Below are positions 42,474 to 51,239 of a stretch of 57,336 bases of DNA, piece after piece. Source of the stretch: Elusimicrobia bacterium GWD2_63_28 (lineage in GTDB: Bacteria; Elusimicrobiota; Elusimicrobia; Elusimicrobiales; UBA9959); assembly GCA_001799895.1 (NCBI GenBank), contig MGUI01000018.1:1-57336 (forward strand). The letters run 5' to 3'. The translations under genes and the position numbers were made by a program. A model generated the notes under the pieces. It did no database searches. It saw only the letters and a program-made list of their open reading frames with translations, and was not told where the DNA came from. The number at the start of each line of letters is the position of its first letter. Position 1 is the stretch's first letter.

Positions 42474-43801
42474 TCGTGATATCCTTTCGTCTCGGGTTGC
42501 TGTATCTCCGGCTGGGGCTTGAAGTTCTCCGCCAGTCCGGGCGTTTCCTGAAGGAGGCGCTCGAAGACAGCGTCTTCATCGTCGATCAGCGGCAGGCTTG
42601 TCCAGCGGCGGGACAGTTCCCCCGTCCTTGCGCTTTCGGACAGGGCTGCCAGCCGACGCGTCAGCCAGGCGGGGTCGTGGAAGAGGCGCAAGGGAAAAGA
42701 CTGCCTGGTCAGAAGGTGGTAGAGCACGGCCAGCGCGGCCGGGTCGTCCCTGTCGCCTCCGACCAGTATTCCAGCGGCGCTGCGCAGATTGTCCGCCGTG
42801 GAGACTGAATTTATCTCGCACTTGCCCAGGGCGAAGACCTTTTTCCCCCAGAGGGCGGCGTGGTACGCCACCGTGGAATTAAGCGAGACCACTCCGTCCA
42901 CAAGCGGGGTGAGCCACTGCGAGGGAGAAGCATATCCAAGGTGCGTCCCCGTGAGCCGTAAATTCGGGAACTTGCCTGCAAGGAATTCTTCCGTTTCCCT
43001 TGGCAGGTCTTCCGGCGCCTGCAGTTTGTGCTTTGTCGCCAGCACGAGTACATTCTCCGGGAGTTCCTGCAGTACGTGCAGCAGGAGATCCTGCTGGCTT
43101 TTGAATCGCGAAGCGGCATCGTTTATTACCGCGCCGCTGTAAGATAGCGGGACTAAGAGGACCTTTCGTCCCGCCCCGCCGAACTCCTTTCTCGAAACCG
43201 GATTGTGCCTGTCGAAGATCCGTGACGCGTAAGCGGCCCGCAGCGCCCGAATCCGGGCGCGCTGCAGCGCTGTCAGTCGGGCCTTGCGCAGTTCCCCGGC
43301 GAACCGGCACGGGTAGGACCTGGCGAGAAAACCGAACGGGTCGAGCTGGCAGGTGTACGGGTACGGCGAACGGGAGAAAACCCCGTTCTCGAACTGCAGG
43401 TTGAGTGAATCCGGCCAGCAGTCGTTCACCGCCGGAAGCGGCGTGGTGAAAACTACCGCCGCCTCCGGAAGCCAGCCGTCCATGGCTTTTAATATCGCGC
43501 GCTTGAACGCCGCTCTTTGCGCCTGGGACGCTCCACCGGAATGCTGGAGGAAATGCGCCTCGTAATGCCCGCTATAAGCGCTATAAAGGTCCTTGAGCGG
43601 GACGACGTTCAACTTGCCGCCGAGGTCAGAATGTCTCTTGAGGAACGGCCCCGCCAGGTCCTCCCCCGCAAGGATCCTCGCCTCGTGTCCGTAGCCGGAC
43701 AGCGCCCTTATGGCGGGAGCGAAAAGTTTTGAGGCCGTATGTATCTGGTCCCCGGCCCTGCCGCGATAGATCCATGGATCGACGAAAAATAGAATCCGCA
43801 T
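42470..43801 (-). CDS. Capsule polysaccharide transferase, KpsS/KpsC-like
   Basis: A 443-residue protein. The C-terminal half has the pattern WLTPLVDGVVSLNSTVAYHAALWGKKVFALG, given here only by its key part STVAYHAALWGKKV, which is the nucleotide-sugar site of KpsS/KpsC-type capsule and lipid-Kdo transferases. The N-terminal part begins RILFFVDPW as a Rossmann strand. Such enzymes use CMP-activated Kdo-type donors, which fits the cytidylyltransferase gene 23 bp upstream. Assignment is from one motif region, so a related GT-B fold is possible. Confidence 0.68.
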   Translation of the reverse strand: MRILFFVDPWIYRGRAGDQIHTASKLFAPAIRALSGYGHEARILAGEDLAGPFLKRHSDLGGKLNVVPLKDLYSAYSGHYEAHFLQHSGGASQAQRAAFKRAILKAMDGWLPEAAVVFTTPLPAVNDCWPDSLNLQFENGVFSRSPYPYTCQLDPFGFLARSYPCRFAGELRKARLTALQRARIRALRAAYASRIFDRHNPVSRKEFGGAGRKVLLVPLSYSGAVINDAASRFKSQQDLLLHVLQELPENVLVLATKHKLQAPEDLPRETEEFLAGKFPNLRLTGTHLGYASPSQWLTPLVDGVVSLNSTVAYHAALWGKKVFALGKCEINSVSTADNLRSAAGILVGGDRDDPAALAVLYHLLTRQSFPLRLFHDPAWLTRRLAALSESARTGELSRRWTSLPLIDDEDAVFERLLQETPGLAENFKPQPEIQQPETKGYHE

Positions 43802-43824
43802 AAGGTTGTTTGGGTCCCGGCGCC

Positions 43825-44550
43825 CTAAGATTTAAGAAGCCAGCGCTCCGACCGGTAGATATCGCTCTCTTCATGCACATCCGGCCCCTCCTCTACGACG
43901 AGGGGCAGCACTTTCTCGCCCATAAAGGCCCAGGGCTGCTGGCCGCCGCGGGCATAAAGGGATTTTGAAAGGCGCAGCGTCCAAAAATTATGGCAGAGGA
44001 AGTAATTCGGAGGCAGGTCCTGGCGATTGGTCGAGACTCGCTTGTCGCGGAAATCGAAGTAGGACCGCAGGAAGCCGTCGCTCCCGGGGAACTTTGCCCT
44101 GTAAGGGTGGTGGTCGTTCTCCTGGTAGACAGGGACCACCGCCGATGCCGCCGGATTAGCGAGGAGGAGCTTAATGCTTTTCGAGATCCATTCGGGGCGG
44201 AAGCAGACTGTGTTGCCGAGCGCCACCACAAGTATTTCCGGATCATGGCCGTCCTTGCTCTTCATCACTTCCAGCGCGTGATAAAGGGAATCGGCGTGCT
44301 GTGACCGGGGTAGGGCGAGCTCCGGCGGCCGGGTGATCGGCTGGAAGCCCAGCGCTTTCCCGAGCTTCAAAATAGGCCGCGAATCGCTGCTGATATAGAA
44401 CCGGCCGATCTCCTTGACCGCCCTTACCGCTCTCAGCGGGTACCAGATCAGCGGATGCCCGGATACGGGCCGCAGGTGCTTGTTCTTAAAAGTGTTCCGG
44501 CCGCGGGCCGTGACCAAAGCGGTAATTTTGAGGTCCTTCTTTTTAGTCAT
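43825..44550 (-). CDS. CMP-sugar-type cytidylyltransferase (NeuA/KdsB-like)
   Basis: A 241-residue nucleotidyltransferase. The CTP loop ALVTARGRNTFKNKHL is like the 'ARGGSKGIPGKN' motif of acylneuraminate and Kdo cytidylyltransferases. It is followed by GHPLIWYPLRAV and ISSDS, which also fit. The reaction would be CTP + keto-sugar to CMP-sugar + PPi. I used the ATG at 44550, since the TTG at 44574 lies well inside the upstream gene. The next downstream gene encodes a KpsS-like transferase that could use the product. Confidence 0.82.
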   Translation of the reverse strand: MTKKKDLKITALVTARGRNTFKNKHLRPVSGHPLIWYPLRAVRAVKEIGRFYISSDSRPILKLGKALGFQPITRPPELALPRSQHADSLYHALEVMKSKDGHDPEILVVALGNTVCFRPEWISKSIKLLLANPAASAVVPVYQENDHHPYRAKFPGSDGFLRSYFDFRDKRVSTNRQDLPPNYFLCHNFWTLRLSKSLYARGGQQPWAFMGEKVLPLVVEEGPDVHEESDIYRSERWLLKS

Positions 44551-45571
44551 CGCGTCCTTGTTCCCGGCTGACAAGCTTGTCTATTTCGGCGCGTCTGTAA
44601 GAGCATCCCGCACAACAGGCGTTCTCGTGCGAGGTCCCTGCGAGGTGCAGCCGCCTTAATGCCTCCATTCGCGGGCTCTTCCACATCCCCCCGAGGGTGG
44701 CTGTCCTTACGTTCCCCAGGCGCAGCGGCTCCGGATATTTGACCCCGTGGAAAAGGCAGGGATAGACGGAACCGTCCCAGAGCACGACAAGCCGCTGCCA
44801 CAGGAAATTGCACCTGAATCCCGCGGTGGCGGAGGCGGGGCGCGCTGCGGGCGAGCTTTCCTCCCGGAAATCAACAAGGCCTATTTCGTCGGCCAATGGC
44901 ATCCAGAGCTCTTTGAACTCTTTTAACCGGGTCCGGAGGTCCTTTATAAAAGTGGCCTGTATCCTGATGATCGGGGCGGCAGAACCGTAACTTTGCCTGA
45001 CGTCCCTCAGGATTGAGATATTCCTTTTTAGTGCCCCCAGGTCAGCGCCGGCCTGGGACCTGGCGAAGGAGGCCTCGTCCCAGCCGCCCACGGATATTGA
45101 TATCCTCGGCAGCCGGTGCTTCACGAGTTCCACTGCTATGTCGCGGGTAAGCGGGACCCCGTTGGTGTTGAAGTAGTAATCCGCCAATCCAGCCTCTTTC
45201 GCGCATTCCAGGAACAGCGCTGCCTTAGGGTGGAGCAGCGGCTCCCCCCGAAGGCTGAACTTCATGCTCATCCCGGCCCCGGCCTTTACTTCGTCGAGGA
45301 CCTTCTTTACCAGGCTCTCTTCGATGAAGCCGGTCTTTTCGTCGCCCCAGTTCTTTCGCGCGCTTGCGCAGTGGGGGCAGCTGAGATTGCAGGCGTTCGT
45401 GATCTCCAGGTCGACGTTAATCGGGAAATCAGTGACGATCCCCTTCCTCGGGTTTTCCGCCCAGGCGGTCCGGTATTCGGCGTACCGCGGCGGCGGCGCC
45501 GGCCTGACCAGGCCGGGGCGCTCCCATATTACGGAGAAATTCGTCTGGATATTATCCTTGCTTTTATTCAT
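44543..45571 (-). CDS. SPASM-domain radical SAM protein
   Basis: A 342-residue radical SAM enzyme. CNLSCPHC (Cys61, 65, 68) binds the catalytic 4Fe-4S. The C-terminal SPASM region contains a CNFLW-x-DGSVYPC segment and, after a GNV.....W spacer, CCAGC, giving ligands for auxiliary clusters. SPASM proteins mature peptides (e.g. PqqE-, SctB-, and MoaA-like families) or act on sugars/aminoglycosides. No short precursor peptide gene is evident beside it. It overlaps the upstream HAD gene by 8 bp. Confidence 0.88.
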   Translation of the reverse strand: MNKSKDNIQTNFSVIWERPGLVRPAPPPRYAEYRTAWAENPRKGIVTDFPINVDLEITNACNLSCPHCASARKNWGDEKTGFIEESLVKKVLDEVKAGAGMSMKFSLRGEPLLHPKAALFLECAKEAGLADYYFNTNGVPLTRDIAVELVKHRLPRISISVGGWDEASFARSQAGADLGALKRNISILRDVRQSYGSAAPIIRIQATFIKDLRTRLKEFKELWMPLADEIGLVDFREESSPAARPASATAGFRCNFLWQRLVVLWDGSVYPCLFHGVKYPEPLRLGNVRTATLGGMWKSPRMEALRRLHLAGTSHENACCAGCSYRRAEIDKLVSREQGRDD

Positions 45572-46316
45572 GCCGCCGCCGCGCCTGGCGCAAGAACTGC
45601 CCCCGCAGTTCTGAGAATGTAGAGACCGGTATGCCCGGGTATTCAGGGCCGTTCCCCTTCAGTTGGTATACGTTCTTTCTGCCGCAAAGCGCCTTTGCCA
45701 GCAGGGGTTCGCCTTTATTTCTCATGACCACGCAGCCTATGTCAGCCGCTTCCAGCATGCGGGCGTCCATGGAACTGTCGCCGAAGGCCAGCACCTTCTT
45801 CCCGGCCGCGGCGAGCTTCTCTACCACCCGCGCCTTTACCGCGGAATCCACGATATAGTCGTCGAAAGAAAAATGGCTGCCGCCGACCAGCGCGACGTTC
45901 CCCCAGCCGTTCCCCCTGATAACCGCTTCCCATATCCGGGCTATGCCGGAAGTGACGACTATCACGCTGGGGCAGGATCGGATGAATTCAGCCCATCCCG
46001 GCCGCATTTCCGCCTTCCCGGCGGCCTGGACACAACGCTCGCTGTAGCTGGCGGGATCGATCCCGCTGTACAGCTGCGCGGCGGCATAGAACGCGTCATA
46101 CCCGGTGCCGATGGTCCGGAAGATATTGCGTATCCGGGCATACAGCATTTCGTCGCCGGAAAGTTCGAAGAAGATCCTGGATGTGTCTTCCGCGGACAAG
46201 GTTTCATCCCCGTCCGCTACGACCACGTGCCGGCAGCCGATCCCGGAAATGATCCGGTCCAAGCGCCTGGTAAAGCGGGCCATGTTCTCTTCCGGTGATC
46301 CAGGCAACTTGTTCAT
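45564..46316 (-). CDS. HAD-superfamily phosphatase (SerB-like)
   Basis: A 250-residue HAD hydrolase. Motif I: VVADGDETLS (DxDxT); motif II: VVTSG; motif III Lys near VKARVVEKL; motif IV: FGDSSMDARMLEAAD. The layout is like SerB or a Kdo-8-phosphate phosphatase relative. A second HAD (39518-40168) is in the same operon, so the two probably remove phosphate from different intermediates. Confidence 0.83.
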   Translation of the reverse strand: MNKLPGSPEENMARFTRRLDRIISGIGCRHVVVADGDETLSAEDTSRIFFELSGDEMLYARIRNIFRTIGTGYDAFYAAAQLYSGIDPASYSERCVQAAGKAEMRPGWAEFIRSCPSVIVVTSGIARIWEAVIRGNGWGNVALVGGSHFSFDDYIVDSAVKARVVEKLAAAGKKVLAFGDSSMDARMLEAADIGCVVMRNKGEPLLAKALCGRKNVYQLKGNGPEYPGIPVSTFSELRGQFLRQARRRHE

Positions 46317-46319
46317 AGA

Positions 46320-47348
46320 TCAGCCCTGCGGGGCAAGCTTGCGCGATTCGGACAGTATCCTTTCGAGAAGAGCGGCGATCTTTTCCCGCTGCCGCGGGCC
46401 CATCTTCGAATAGGTCTCCAGGCTGGGGGAAGGGTTGACCTCCAGCAGGAGCGCCTTTTCCGGAGATTCGGAAACATCGCGCGCCAGGATATCAAGCCCC
46501 GCAAAGCGCAGATTGAGGACACGCATGACCTTGGCGCAATAAGGCTTGAAGGCCCGGTGGAGTTCGCCTGTGCAGTCCCAGGCCGCGCCGCCCGTAGAGA
46601 CGTTCGCTACGTCCAGCAGGACGAGCCTTTTCCCTTTCGGAACGATGTGGCCGCGTGAATACCCGGCTTGCCGGAGGTTTGCTGAGATCTTCCGCTCCAG
46701 GCCGGAAAAATCCGTGCAATAGCCTATATCCATGCACTCGCGCTGTTTCCGGGCGATAAGCTCTCCCGCCTCCGTGCGCCCGTCCCCTTCCACCTGGAAC
46801 GGAGCCTTCCCGTATGCGGCAACGACCTCTCCGTCGAAAACAAGGAGCCGGAAGTTGGTCAGCGGCACGAATTTTTCCACTACCGTCCCCGGGGTCTTCC
46901 TGAAAAGGGCCCGCACGGCTTTCTCGAGCCCAGGCCGGTCAGAGGCTTTTATCACTCCTGAACCCCTGTGCAGGGTCGCGCCTTTAGCCATTACGGGGAA
47001 GCCCAGTTTTTCCGCGTAGCGGCCGGCGCTCTTTACCAGCGCGTCAAGAGTGGCCCCCCTGAACTCGTCGGCTCCCGGGGAGAAATATCTGCCCCTCGGC
47101 ATCCGGACACCTTCTCTTTGCAGGACGAGCCGGGACAGGCCTTTATCATTGGCGATCAGGCTCGACCCGTACGGGTTGACGTCGAAGCAGCAGTTCTTGA
47201 AGGAGACGAACTTCTTCCCGCCGGAGAAACGCAGTTGCCCGGACGCGCCGAGCCTCGGCCCCATAATCAGGCCGGCGCGCAGCTTTGCGCTGGCGTCCGC
47301 AAGCAGGTCCGCCATGAAACTGACATGCCTGCCGTGGTCTGGCTTCAT
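46320..47348 (-). CDS. ATP-grasp ligase
   Basis: A 342-residue ATP-grasp enzyme. The pattern (A)NDKGLSRLVLQREGVRMPRG, then FPVMAKGATLHRGSG, TVVEKFV and late LLEVNPSPSLETY, is that of amide-forming ligases such as cyanophycin synthetase, glutathione synthetase and RimK. It makes a phosphorylated carboxylate attacked by an amine. An amino acid or peptide donor in the surface-glycan pathway is inferred, not shown. ATGA overlap with the kinase-like gene upstream. Confidence 0.87.
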   Translation of the reverse strand: MKPDHGRHVSFMADLLADASAKLRAGLIMGPRLGASGQLRFSGGKKFVSFKNCCFDVNPYGSSLIANDKGLSRLVLQREGVRMPRGRYFSPGADEFRGATLDALVKSAGRYAEKLGFPVMAKGATLHRGSGVIKASDRPGLEKAVRALFRKTPGTVVEKFVPLTNFRLLVFDGEVVAAYGKAPFQVEGDGRTEAGELIARKQRECMDIGYCTDFSGLERKISANLRQAGYSRGHIVPKGKRLVLLDVANVSTGGAAWDCTGELHRAFKPYCAKVMRVLNLRFAGLDILARDVSESPEKALLLEVNPSPSLETYSKMGPRQREKIAALLERILSESRKLAPQG

Positions 47349-48766
47349 GGCGCACCTCTTCCCAACTGCCGTTCCGCGTGACCGATCCGGGCGGAGCGGA
47401 TGGACTCTTCAACGAGGGCTATCTCGGCCCTCTTCTCGCGGAAGATCTTCTGCGCCATGTCGTCTTCCTTTTTGACCAGCAGCGCTATAACCAGGTTGTA
47501 GATGTCCCGCGGTTCCGAGGGCAATACGCGGGCACCGGAGTTGAACCGGTTCACGATGCCGGCATAGTCCCCGTTGGCGATGTCCTTGTCCTGCTCTCCG
47601 AGCCCGGCGTGGTTCTTCACGTAGGGGATGGCGGGATCGGGCACGACAAAATGCCCGGGCAGGGGGTTGGATAACAGTTCTGACAACAGTATTCCTTCTT
47701 TCTGCCGCACGATCGGGACCCCGACTCCGAACGATAGCCCCCCGCTGATGCGCAGCAGGTGTTCCCGCAGCATGGGCGTCGCCCCCTTCTGCCGCAGTTC
47801 CGCGGTCTCTCCCGCGGGGCGCGCCGCGCCGCCGGCAAGGTAGGAGGCGAGGATGTCCCGTTCCCAGGCGTTTCCCAGCACCAGGGTCACGAGGTCGTCC
47901 TTATAGAAGAACGCTGAGCGGATATTAGTCAGGAAATACTCGACATCCGCCAGCGCCCACTCGATGAACTGTTTCTTGGTCAATTGGCGCGAGCCGTAGA
48001 CTGTCTCCAGGTCTTTGACTCGTACGCCGGCGCCGCCGACGCCGGCGTTGCCCAAGTGAAAGTACCTGTGGATCATTCCCAGCCGGTGAATGGTCCCCAG
48101 TCCCGACGCCGACGCGTGGATCAGCTCCCGCAGCCGCGCGATGGCTAGTCTCCCCTCCGGGTTCTCTACCCCTTCGGTCCCGCCGGGCGACGCCAGCCTG
48201 TTGGCGAGGTGGGCGACCCGCAGGTCCTTGATGTCATCGATCACCATCAGCACTGCGCCGGTAGTCCGGTCCCCGTCCCGCAGGCGGGGAGACAGGTACT
48301 CCACCACCCCTACGGGAATCACTGCCATGTCCGGGAAGGACGCGTAAAGCAGCTGGTTGAAATAATGCTCTGTTTCAACCTTGTTCATAAGCGCCAGGCC
48401 TTCGAAGTGCAGTTGATGGCTTGGCACCCTGTGCCGCACGCCGTCGGGGTCCACCAGGATCCTTGACGCGGCCCGGCCCTTCCCGGAATGCTGTATCAGC
48501 CGCTCACGGCCTTCAAGCACCTCCAGGACTTTCCGGGTAAAACCTTTTACCACGAGCGCCTTCCCCCTGAACTGCGGCGGCGTTCCGGCGCAGTCGAGGC
48601 GCAGATAGCTGCGGCGGCCGTATACGTGGTCTGCCTGCAGTCCGCCCTGGAGCATGTTAAGGCAGCGGTTCATCCCACTTTTAAGATCGGCTGCGACATG
48701 TGTGTCGATCCTGGCCCGGTAATACGGCCCTTCTATGATAAGTGAATCATTTCCGCGGTCGTCCAT
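47345..48766 (-). CDS. Large protein, weakly kinase-like segment, unknown function
   Basis: A 473-residue protein with no family I recognise. A stretch IHRYFHLGNAGVG (from about residue 232) followed by VKDLET (about 250-255) resembles the catalytic loop and DFG-type aspartate of protein/small-molecule kinases (H-R-D-x-x-x-x-N ... D-F/L-x), but the catalytic Asp of the HRD motif is Tyr. ALVVKGF (about 70-76) could carry the ATP lysine. The C-terminal ~150 residues are helical. It might be a pseudokinase-like or highly diverged kinase-fold enzyme. It overlaps the ATP-grasp gene downstream. Confidence 0.5.
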   Translation of the reverse strand: MDDRGNDSLIIEGPYYRARIDTHVAADLKSGMNRCLNMLQGGLQADHVYGRRSYLRLDCAGTPPQFRGKALVVKGFTRKVLEVLEGRERLIQHSGKGRAASRILVDPDGVRHRVPSHQLHFEGLALMNKVETEHYFNQLLYASFPDMAVIPVGVVEYLSPRLRDGDRTTGAVLMVIDDIKDLRVAHLANRLASPGGTEGVENPEGRLAIARLRELIHASASGLGTIHRLGMIHRYFHLGNAGVGGAGVRVKDLETVYGSRQLTKKQFIEWALADVEYFLTNIRSAFFYKDDLVTLVLGNAWERDILASYLAGGAARPAGETAELRQKGATPMLREHLLRISGGLSFGVGVPIVRQKEGILLSELLSNPLPGHFVVPDPAIPYVKNHAGLGEQDKDIANGDYAGIVNRFNSGARVLPSEPRDIYNLVIALLVKKEDDMAQKIFREKRAEIALVEESIRSARIGHAERQLGRGAP

Positions 48767-48846
48767 ATATGATCACGCAACTCAGACAAGCCAGGCATGA
48801 ATACCACCCCCGGCACGCAGGTCCCGGCGGGCCTTTTCATGCCCGG

Positions 48847-49680
48847 TCAGCGCTGTCCGTGTACAAACCTCTCTATCCGCGCAAGGCAGTCCTTTTCTTT
48901 TCTGTCGAGTTCTTTCGGGCGCCATGCCACGTTGGTATAGTGCATTATCCGGGCGGAGGATATCATGTATTCCAGGCCGTGGGTCTTCATGGCGTGGGTC
49001 ATGAGACTGAAAGTGTCGTACAGCACGGCGTTCCGCCCGTTGTCCGCACCGGGCTTGCCCGGCGCGCGGAATGTCCACCAGGCGCCTAGGCCCATTATCT
49101 CCACTACGCGCCGGAAGGTCGGGGTGTTCTTGATGAGGCAGCAGGCCGGAGAACACCTGTGAGCGAGCGACATTGCGTAATCTTTTCCCCCGATGTTAAT
49201 CCGCCACTTCCTGTCGCACTGCCCGCCGTCCCCGGCGATGCGCCCGCCCCCTTCAATCACCTTGTTCTCGAAATATTCAAAATTCTGCGCCTGGTTCCCG
49301 AATACCAGGTCCCCGGCAGTCTCCAGCTCCTTCACCATCGTGGGGATGACATCGGGGTCCTCGAACCAGATGTCCGGGTCCAGGAACAGGTAGTGGGAGC
49401 ACCCGGGGTTCTCCCGGACGAACTTTTCAAAAGCTGCGGCGTGCTTCGTGCTGTCCGGGGAGTCGTCCAACCCTGTCTGGATGAGCGGGACGCCCGCGTC
49501 TTTGAGATAATTAGCGAGGGCAGGCGCCCGCTGGTCTCGCGACGCGTTGTCCAGCACGTGCATACGGAAATTCAGACCGGATAGGTCGTTGGCCGCAAAA
49601 ATAGACCTTACCGCGTGTTCGGCGAATAGCGATGTGTTGTGGGTCACCATGAGCCCGAAGATCTTTGGTTTATTGCTCAT
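48847..49680 (-). CDS. Glycosyltransferase, GT2-like (GT-A fold)
   Basis: A 277-residue protein that starts KIFGLMVTHN, then MHVLDNASRD and a DxD-type LFLDPDIWFEDPD, the usual parts of GT-A glycosyltransferases: nucleotide-binding strand, DNAS loop and metal-binding aspartates. The ATG at 49680 is chosen because it begins at the first conserved strand. The preceding 80 bp to the next gene is free of features. Sugar and acceptor unknown. Confidence 0.8.
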   Translation of the reverse strand: MSNKPKIFGLMVTHNTSLFAEHAVRSIFAANDLSGLNFRMHVLDNASRDQRAPALANYLKDAGVPLIQTGLDDSPDSTKHAAAFEKFVRENPGCSHYLFLDPDIWFEDPDVIPTMVKELETAGDLVFGNQAQNFEYFENKVIEGGGRIAGDGGQCDRKWRINIGGKDYAMSLAHRCSPACCLIKNTPTFRRVVEIMGLGAWWTFRAPGKPGADNGRNAVLYDTFSLMTHAMKTHGLEYMISSARIMHYTNVAWRPKELDRKEKDCLARIERFVHGQR

Positions 49681-49703
49681 CTCAGGTTGACGGAGCCGGT
49701 CGC

Positions 49704-50357
49704 TCAGTCGATGACTCTCCGGTTTTTGGTTAAATGCGGATGTATGGCGACGCTGCCTTCGGGGAGGGTGCTGATAGCGCAGCCGGATTTCCAGAAGGCG
49801 TAATTGAAGGAGAGCTGGTCCCTCCTGCTTGTGCCTGCGATCAAACTCCACCAGTAATCGTTGGCGCGCGCCAGTTCGGCGCAGTGGCGTCGCACCAGCA
49901 TGAAGGTTTCCGCGAGCCCGTGGTTGCGCGGGTAGCGGTCGGCCTCCAAGATCCCGACTATCGCATCCACTTTTTTAGGGTAATCGAATTTAAGGCGCCG
50001 TATGAGAGCGGCCTCCTCGTACGCGCAGTTCCTTTTCGGATGGGCGTGCACTGCGATGTCCTTCCCGTTCAGCTTTTCGATGTACCATTGCACCGGCTTG
50101 AGCGGTTCTATATTGCCGTCCAGCCATATGCTGTAGTCGTAGCCGGGGAAGAGTAAATGAGGATTGACCTTGAAGTATCTCGCGGTCCTCCGCGGGTCGT
50201 CGTTCCTTTGGCTTTCGTGTATGCCTTTGTATTCCCAAAAATCATTCTGCGGCGCCTGGTCCGTGAACATCACATAGTCTACGCCAGGCTCCCTGTTGAT
50301 CTTTACGGCGGAATCCCTGCCGGCGGTGATGCACGTGTATGCGATGATCTTTGACAC
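49704..50357 (-). CDS. DUF616/TOD1-like protein (putative glycosyltransferase)
   Basis: A 217-residue protein of the DUF616 type: an N-terminal YVMFTD strand, RTARYFKVNPHLLFPGYDYSIWLDGN and later HPKRNCAYEEA and FWKSG. The WLDGN acts like the DxD-type motif of GT-A enzymes, and homologues (TOD1/MUCI70) are annotated as glycosyltransferase-like. It lies directly between the GT2-like and aldolase genes with 23-24 bp gaps, so the two transferases may act in sequence. Confidence 0.75.
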   Translation of the reverse strand: MSKIIAYTCITAGRDSAVKINREPGVDYVMFTDQAPQNDFWEYKGIHESQRNDDPRRTARYFKVNPHLLFPGYDYSIWLDGNIEPLKPVQWYIEKLNGKDIAVHAHPKRNCAYEEAALIRRLKFDYPKKVDAIVGILEADRYPRNHGLAETFMLVRRHCAELARANDYWWSLIAGTSRRDQLSFNYAFWKSGCAISTLPEGSVAIHPHLTKNRRVID

Positions 50358-50381
50358 TGTTTAACTCTCTTGCCCGGCGGC

Positions 50382-51239
50382 CTATGACGGCTTGAACGAG
50401 CACTTGGCGGCAATGCTTCTTATCCTTCCGGTGTCCTCCGCTGCCAGACGGCCGTAATGCGCCTGCTTATGCCTGAGCCAGAGGAGTTCGAAACGCAGGG
50501 CCTTCTGTATGCCGGCTGCCGGCCCGCTCTTGAAGGCCCCGGGGCACCGGAAAACGACTTTCCTTGTCTCAAAAGAATCTATGCCGGGCTCAGGCAGCCC
50601 GCGCATGAACTTGACCGAATTCCCGCAGATATTGCCGCCGATGCCGAAACTGAGGCGCCTGGACGAGGTCGCCGAGAGCAGTTGAAGAGCGATATGCCGC
50701 ATAGCCGCGGAGTTCACCTCGCCCGCATCTAAACCCAGCGAGCGGGCCATGTCCGACCTCCCCAGGATCACACCGGATATGCGCCTGATATCCGGCGGGC
50801 GCAAAATCTCCCCGGCCGCAGCGCTCCCGGCCGCAGTTTCTATGTTTATGTGGAACCGCGGCCGCTCGGCCGCCGGGATGTCCGGGAAGACCTGCTCAAT
50901 GGCCGCCGTGAATTTTTTCAGCGCGTACTGCGATTCTATCATCGGGGCGACTATTGTCCCGGCGCCCAGCAGGCGCGCATCCTTCAGGTCGCGCAAAGCG
51001 CCGGCCCCGCCGATCTTCAACGTAAGGCCCAGCCCGGCGTGGGAGGCTATGTCGCGCAGCAGGACCAGCTCCTCCATGCTCGCCCCCTCGTCCTCGAACT
51101 CCGCTTTGACCGCAATGGCAGAGTGGTCCCTTTTGAGGTCGGAGAGCAGCGCTATCATCTCGCTCCTCGCGGAAGAGCCGGAGCCGGCCCAAGCGTGCGG
51201 CTCCGCTTGCCGGCCGCGGGATCCGGGGGCTTTAATCAT
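50382..51239 (-). CDS. HpcH/HpaI (CitE-like) aldolase family protein
   Basis: A 285-residue TIM-barrel-type protein. The segment KIGGAGALRDLKDARLLGAG, then IVAPMIES, INIETAAGS (Glu134) and ILGRSDMARSLGL (Asp163) fits the aldolase/citrate-lyase-beta family with its metal-binding Glu and Asp. Family reactions are reversible C-C cleavage or formation, often pyruvate plus an aldehyde. It starts within the last codons of cysS and is followed by DUF616. In this cluster it could make a keto-acid backbone. The ATG at 51239 is preferred; the longer frame runs into cysS. Confidence 0.78.
   Translation of the reverse strand: MIKAPGSRGRQAEPHAWAGSGSSARSEMIALLSDLKRDHSAIAVKAEFEDEGASMEELVLLRDIASHAGLGLTLKIGGAGALRDLKDARLLGAGTIVAPMIESQYALKKFTAAIEQVFPDIPAAERPRFHINIETAAGSAAAGEILRPPDIRRISGVILGRSDMARSLGLDAGEVNSAAMRHIALQLLSATSSRRLSFGIGGNICGNSVKFMRGLPEPGIDSFETRKVVFRCPGAFKSGPAAGIQKALRFELLWLRHKQAHYGRLAAEDTGRIRSIAAKCSFKPS

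Noticed and set aside
44543..45571. RiPP maturase with precursor peptide
   Set aside because: No short precursor-like gene with a ribosome site is visible on either side.
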